Assembly (NCBI GenBank): GCA_035480415.1
Contig: DATIHT010000052.1
Coordinates: forward strand, 1-6,004
DNA length: 6,004 nucleotides
Origin: DATIHT01 sp035480415
GTDB lineage: Bacteria > Patescibacteriota > Microgenomatia > Curtissbacterales > GWA2-41-24
Reading direction: 5' to 3'
Below the pieces are notes generated by a model, which was given only the letters and a program-made list of their open reading frames with translations, was not told the DNA's origin and searched no databases. Each line of letters starts with the position of its first letter. Positions within the stretch are counted from its first letter, which is position 1. Of the stretch, positions 5,625 to 6,004 are shown in pieces. A program made the position numbers and the translations under genes.

Positions 5625-6004
5625 ATATCTCTTGGTCAAGAGCTAAGTTTACTTGTCTGTCGGCTTCTTTGTTTTGCTCCCTCGGAATGTGGGTGTAGCT
5701 TATTTGTTTAAATTCGTTCTCTAAGCCTTTGATTGTAATTACCATTTCCCGTATCTGGGCGTTTTTAATTTTATAAAGTCCAGAAAGCTGGGATTGTGCC
5801 AACTGTGAATCTAAAAAGAATTTGATTTCCTTTTTAGGGTGGTGTTCTTTTAACCACGTGAGAGCTTTAACAATGGCAGTATATTCCGCAAAATTGTTTG
5901 TTGCAATCCCAAGGTACCCGCCTTCTTCTTTTGTAGTTTTGCCATCGTCTTTTACTACAAATCCGTAGGCTGCGTGACCTGGGTTACCGCGTGAGCCACC
6001 ATCG
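5614..6004 (-). CDS. RNase HI-family protein (rnhA-like), N-terminus cut by window end
   Basis: About 129 residues are visible, running off the window at base 6004; only a few N-terminal residues should be missing for a family of roughly 130-150. RNase HI cuts the RNA strand of RNA-DNA hybrids in the cytoplasm. The active-site motifs are in order: DGGSRGNPG (6003-5977) with the first catalytic Asp, TNNFAEY with the catalytic Glu (5884-5886), DSQL with the second Asp (5809-5811), and the C-terminal HIPREQNKEAD with the last Asp (5659-5661). The SQLSGLYKIKN segment is also typical. All catalytic acids are present, so it should be active. The TTG at 5800-5802 is an internal leucine codon, not a start. 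The gene ends in TAA within the start of the Wzz-like gene. The DGGSRGNPG/TNNxAEY form is the short bacterial/archaeal 'RNase HI family' type rather than a close relative of E. coli RnhA. Confidence 0.93.
   Translation of the reverse strand, partial: DGGSRGNPGHAAYGFVVKDDGKTTKEEGGYLGIATNNFAEYTAIVKALTWLKEHHPKKEIKFFLDSQLAQSQLSGLYKIKNAQIREMVITIKGLENEFKQISYTHIPREQNKEADRQVNLALDQEIYGI
5629..5633 (-). promoter_or_regulatory. Weak Shine-Dalgarno-like site deciding the Wzz-like start
   Basis: On the minus strand AAGAG lies four bases before ATG 5622-5624. It is a weak purine-rich match, but the alternative TTG start at 5637-5639 has none. The site is inside the 3' end of the RNase H gene, which fits translational coupling. 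Confidence 0.35.

Noticed and set aside
5614..5802. Separate 62-codon gene starting at TTG 5802
   Set aside because: It is the C-terminal part of the RNase HI-family frame, which stays open to the window end and carries the other active-site motifs.

Overview
The window looks like a piece of a Candidate Phyla Radiation (Patescibacteria) genome, most likely of the Microgenomates type. This is inference. It rests on the low-to-moderate GC content, the DUF4012 cell-surface protein fused to a sugar-epimerase-like domain, weak or absent Shine-Dalgarno sequences, tight gene packing, and a large hypothetical protein I cannot assign. The standard bacterial code fits: the four complete or nearly complete genes use TAA, TAG and TGA stops, and no in-frame TGA interrupts the long reading frames.

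Layout. Bases 1-56 may hold the last codons of an upstream plus-strand gene. Bases 46-115 are a CTAG-rich array with a 7-base period that folds back on itself. A 642-residue protein of unknown function (190-2118, plus) follows. It has a helical, coiled-coil-prone first half, an Ala/Pro/Thr-rich linker and a hydrophobic C-terminal helix. It converges tail-to-tail, with overlapping stop codons, on a minus-strand block. In transcription order that block is an RNase HI-family protein (cut by the window end), a Wzz-like polysaccharide co-polymerase overlapping it by 11 bases, and, after a 105-base spacer, a 948-residue membrane protein. The last protein joins a degenerate SDR/epimerase domain, one membrane helix and an extracellular DUF4012 region.

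Function. The Wzz-like protein and the SDR-DUF4012 protein point to assembly or attachment of a surface glycopolymer. By eye, the DUF4012 core follows the order of elements in LytR-CpsA-Psr (LCP) glycopolymer ligases, which would suit such a role. That link is inference. The RNase H gene is probably housekeeping and merely co-transcribed.

Most unusual signal. Three short arrays with unrelated sequences all repeat with a 7-base period: 46-114, 2884-2930 and 4973-5063. Two are intergenic and form long imperfect inverted repeats. The third lies inside the DUF4012 gene and is translated as a loop. A different palindromic repeat, translated as HPELVSGS, sits in frame near the C-terminus of the same protein. 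This gene therefore appears to have absorbed two kinds of intergenic repeat without losing its frame.
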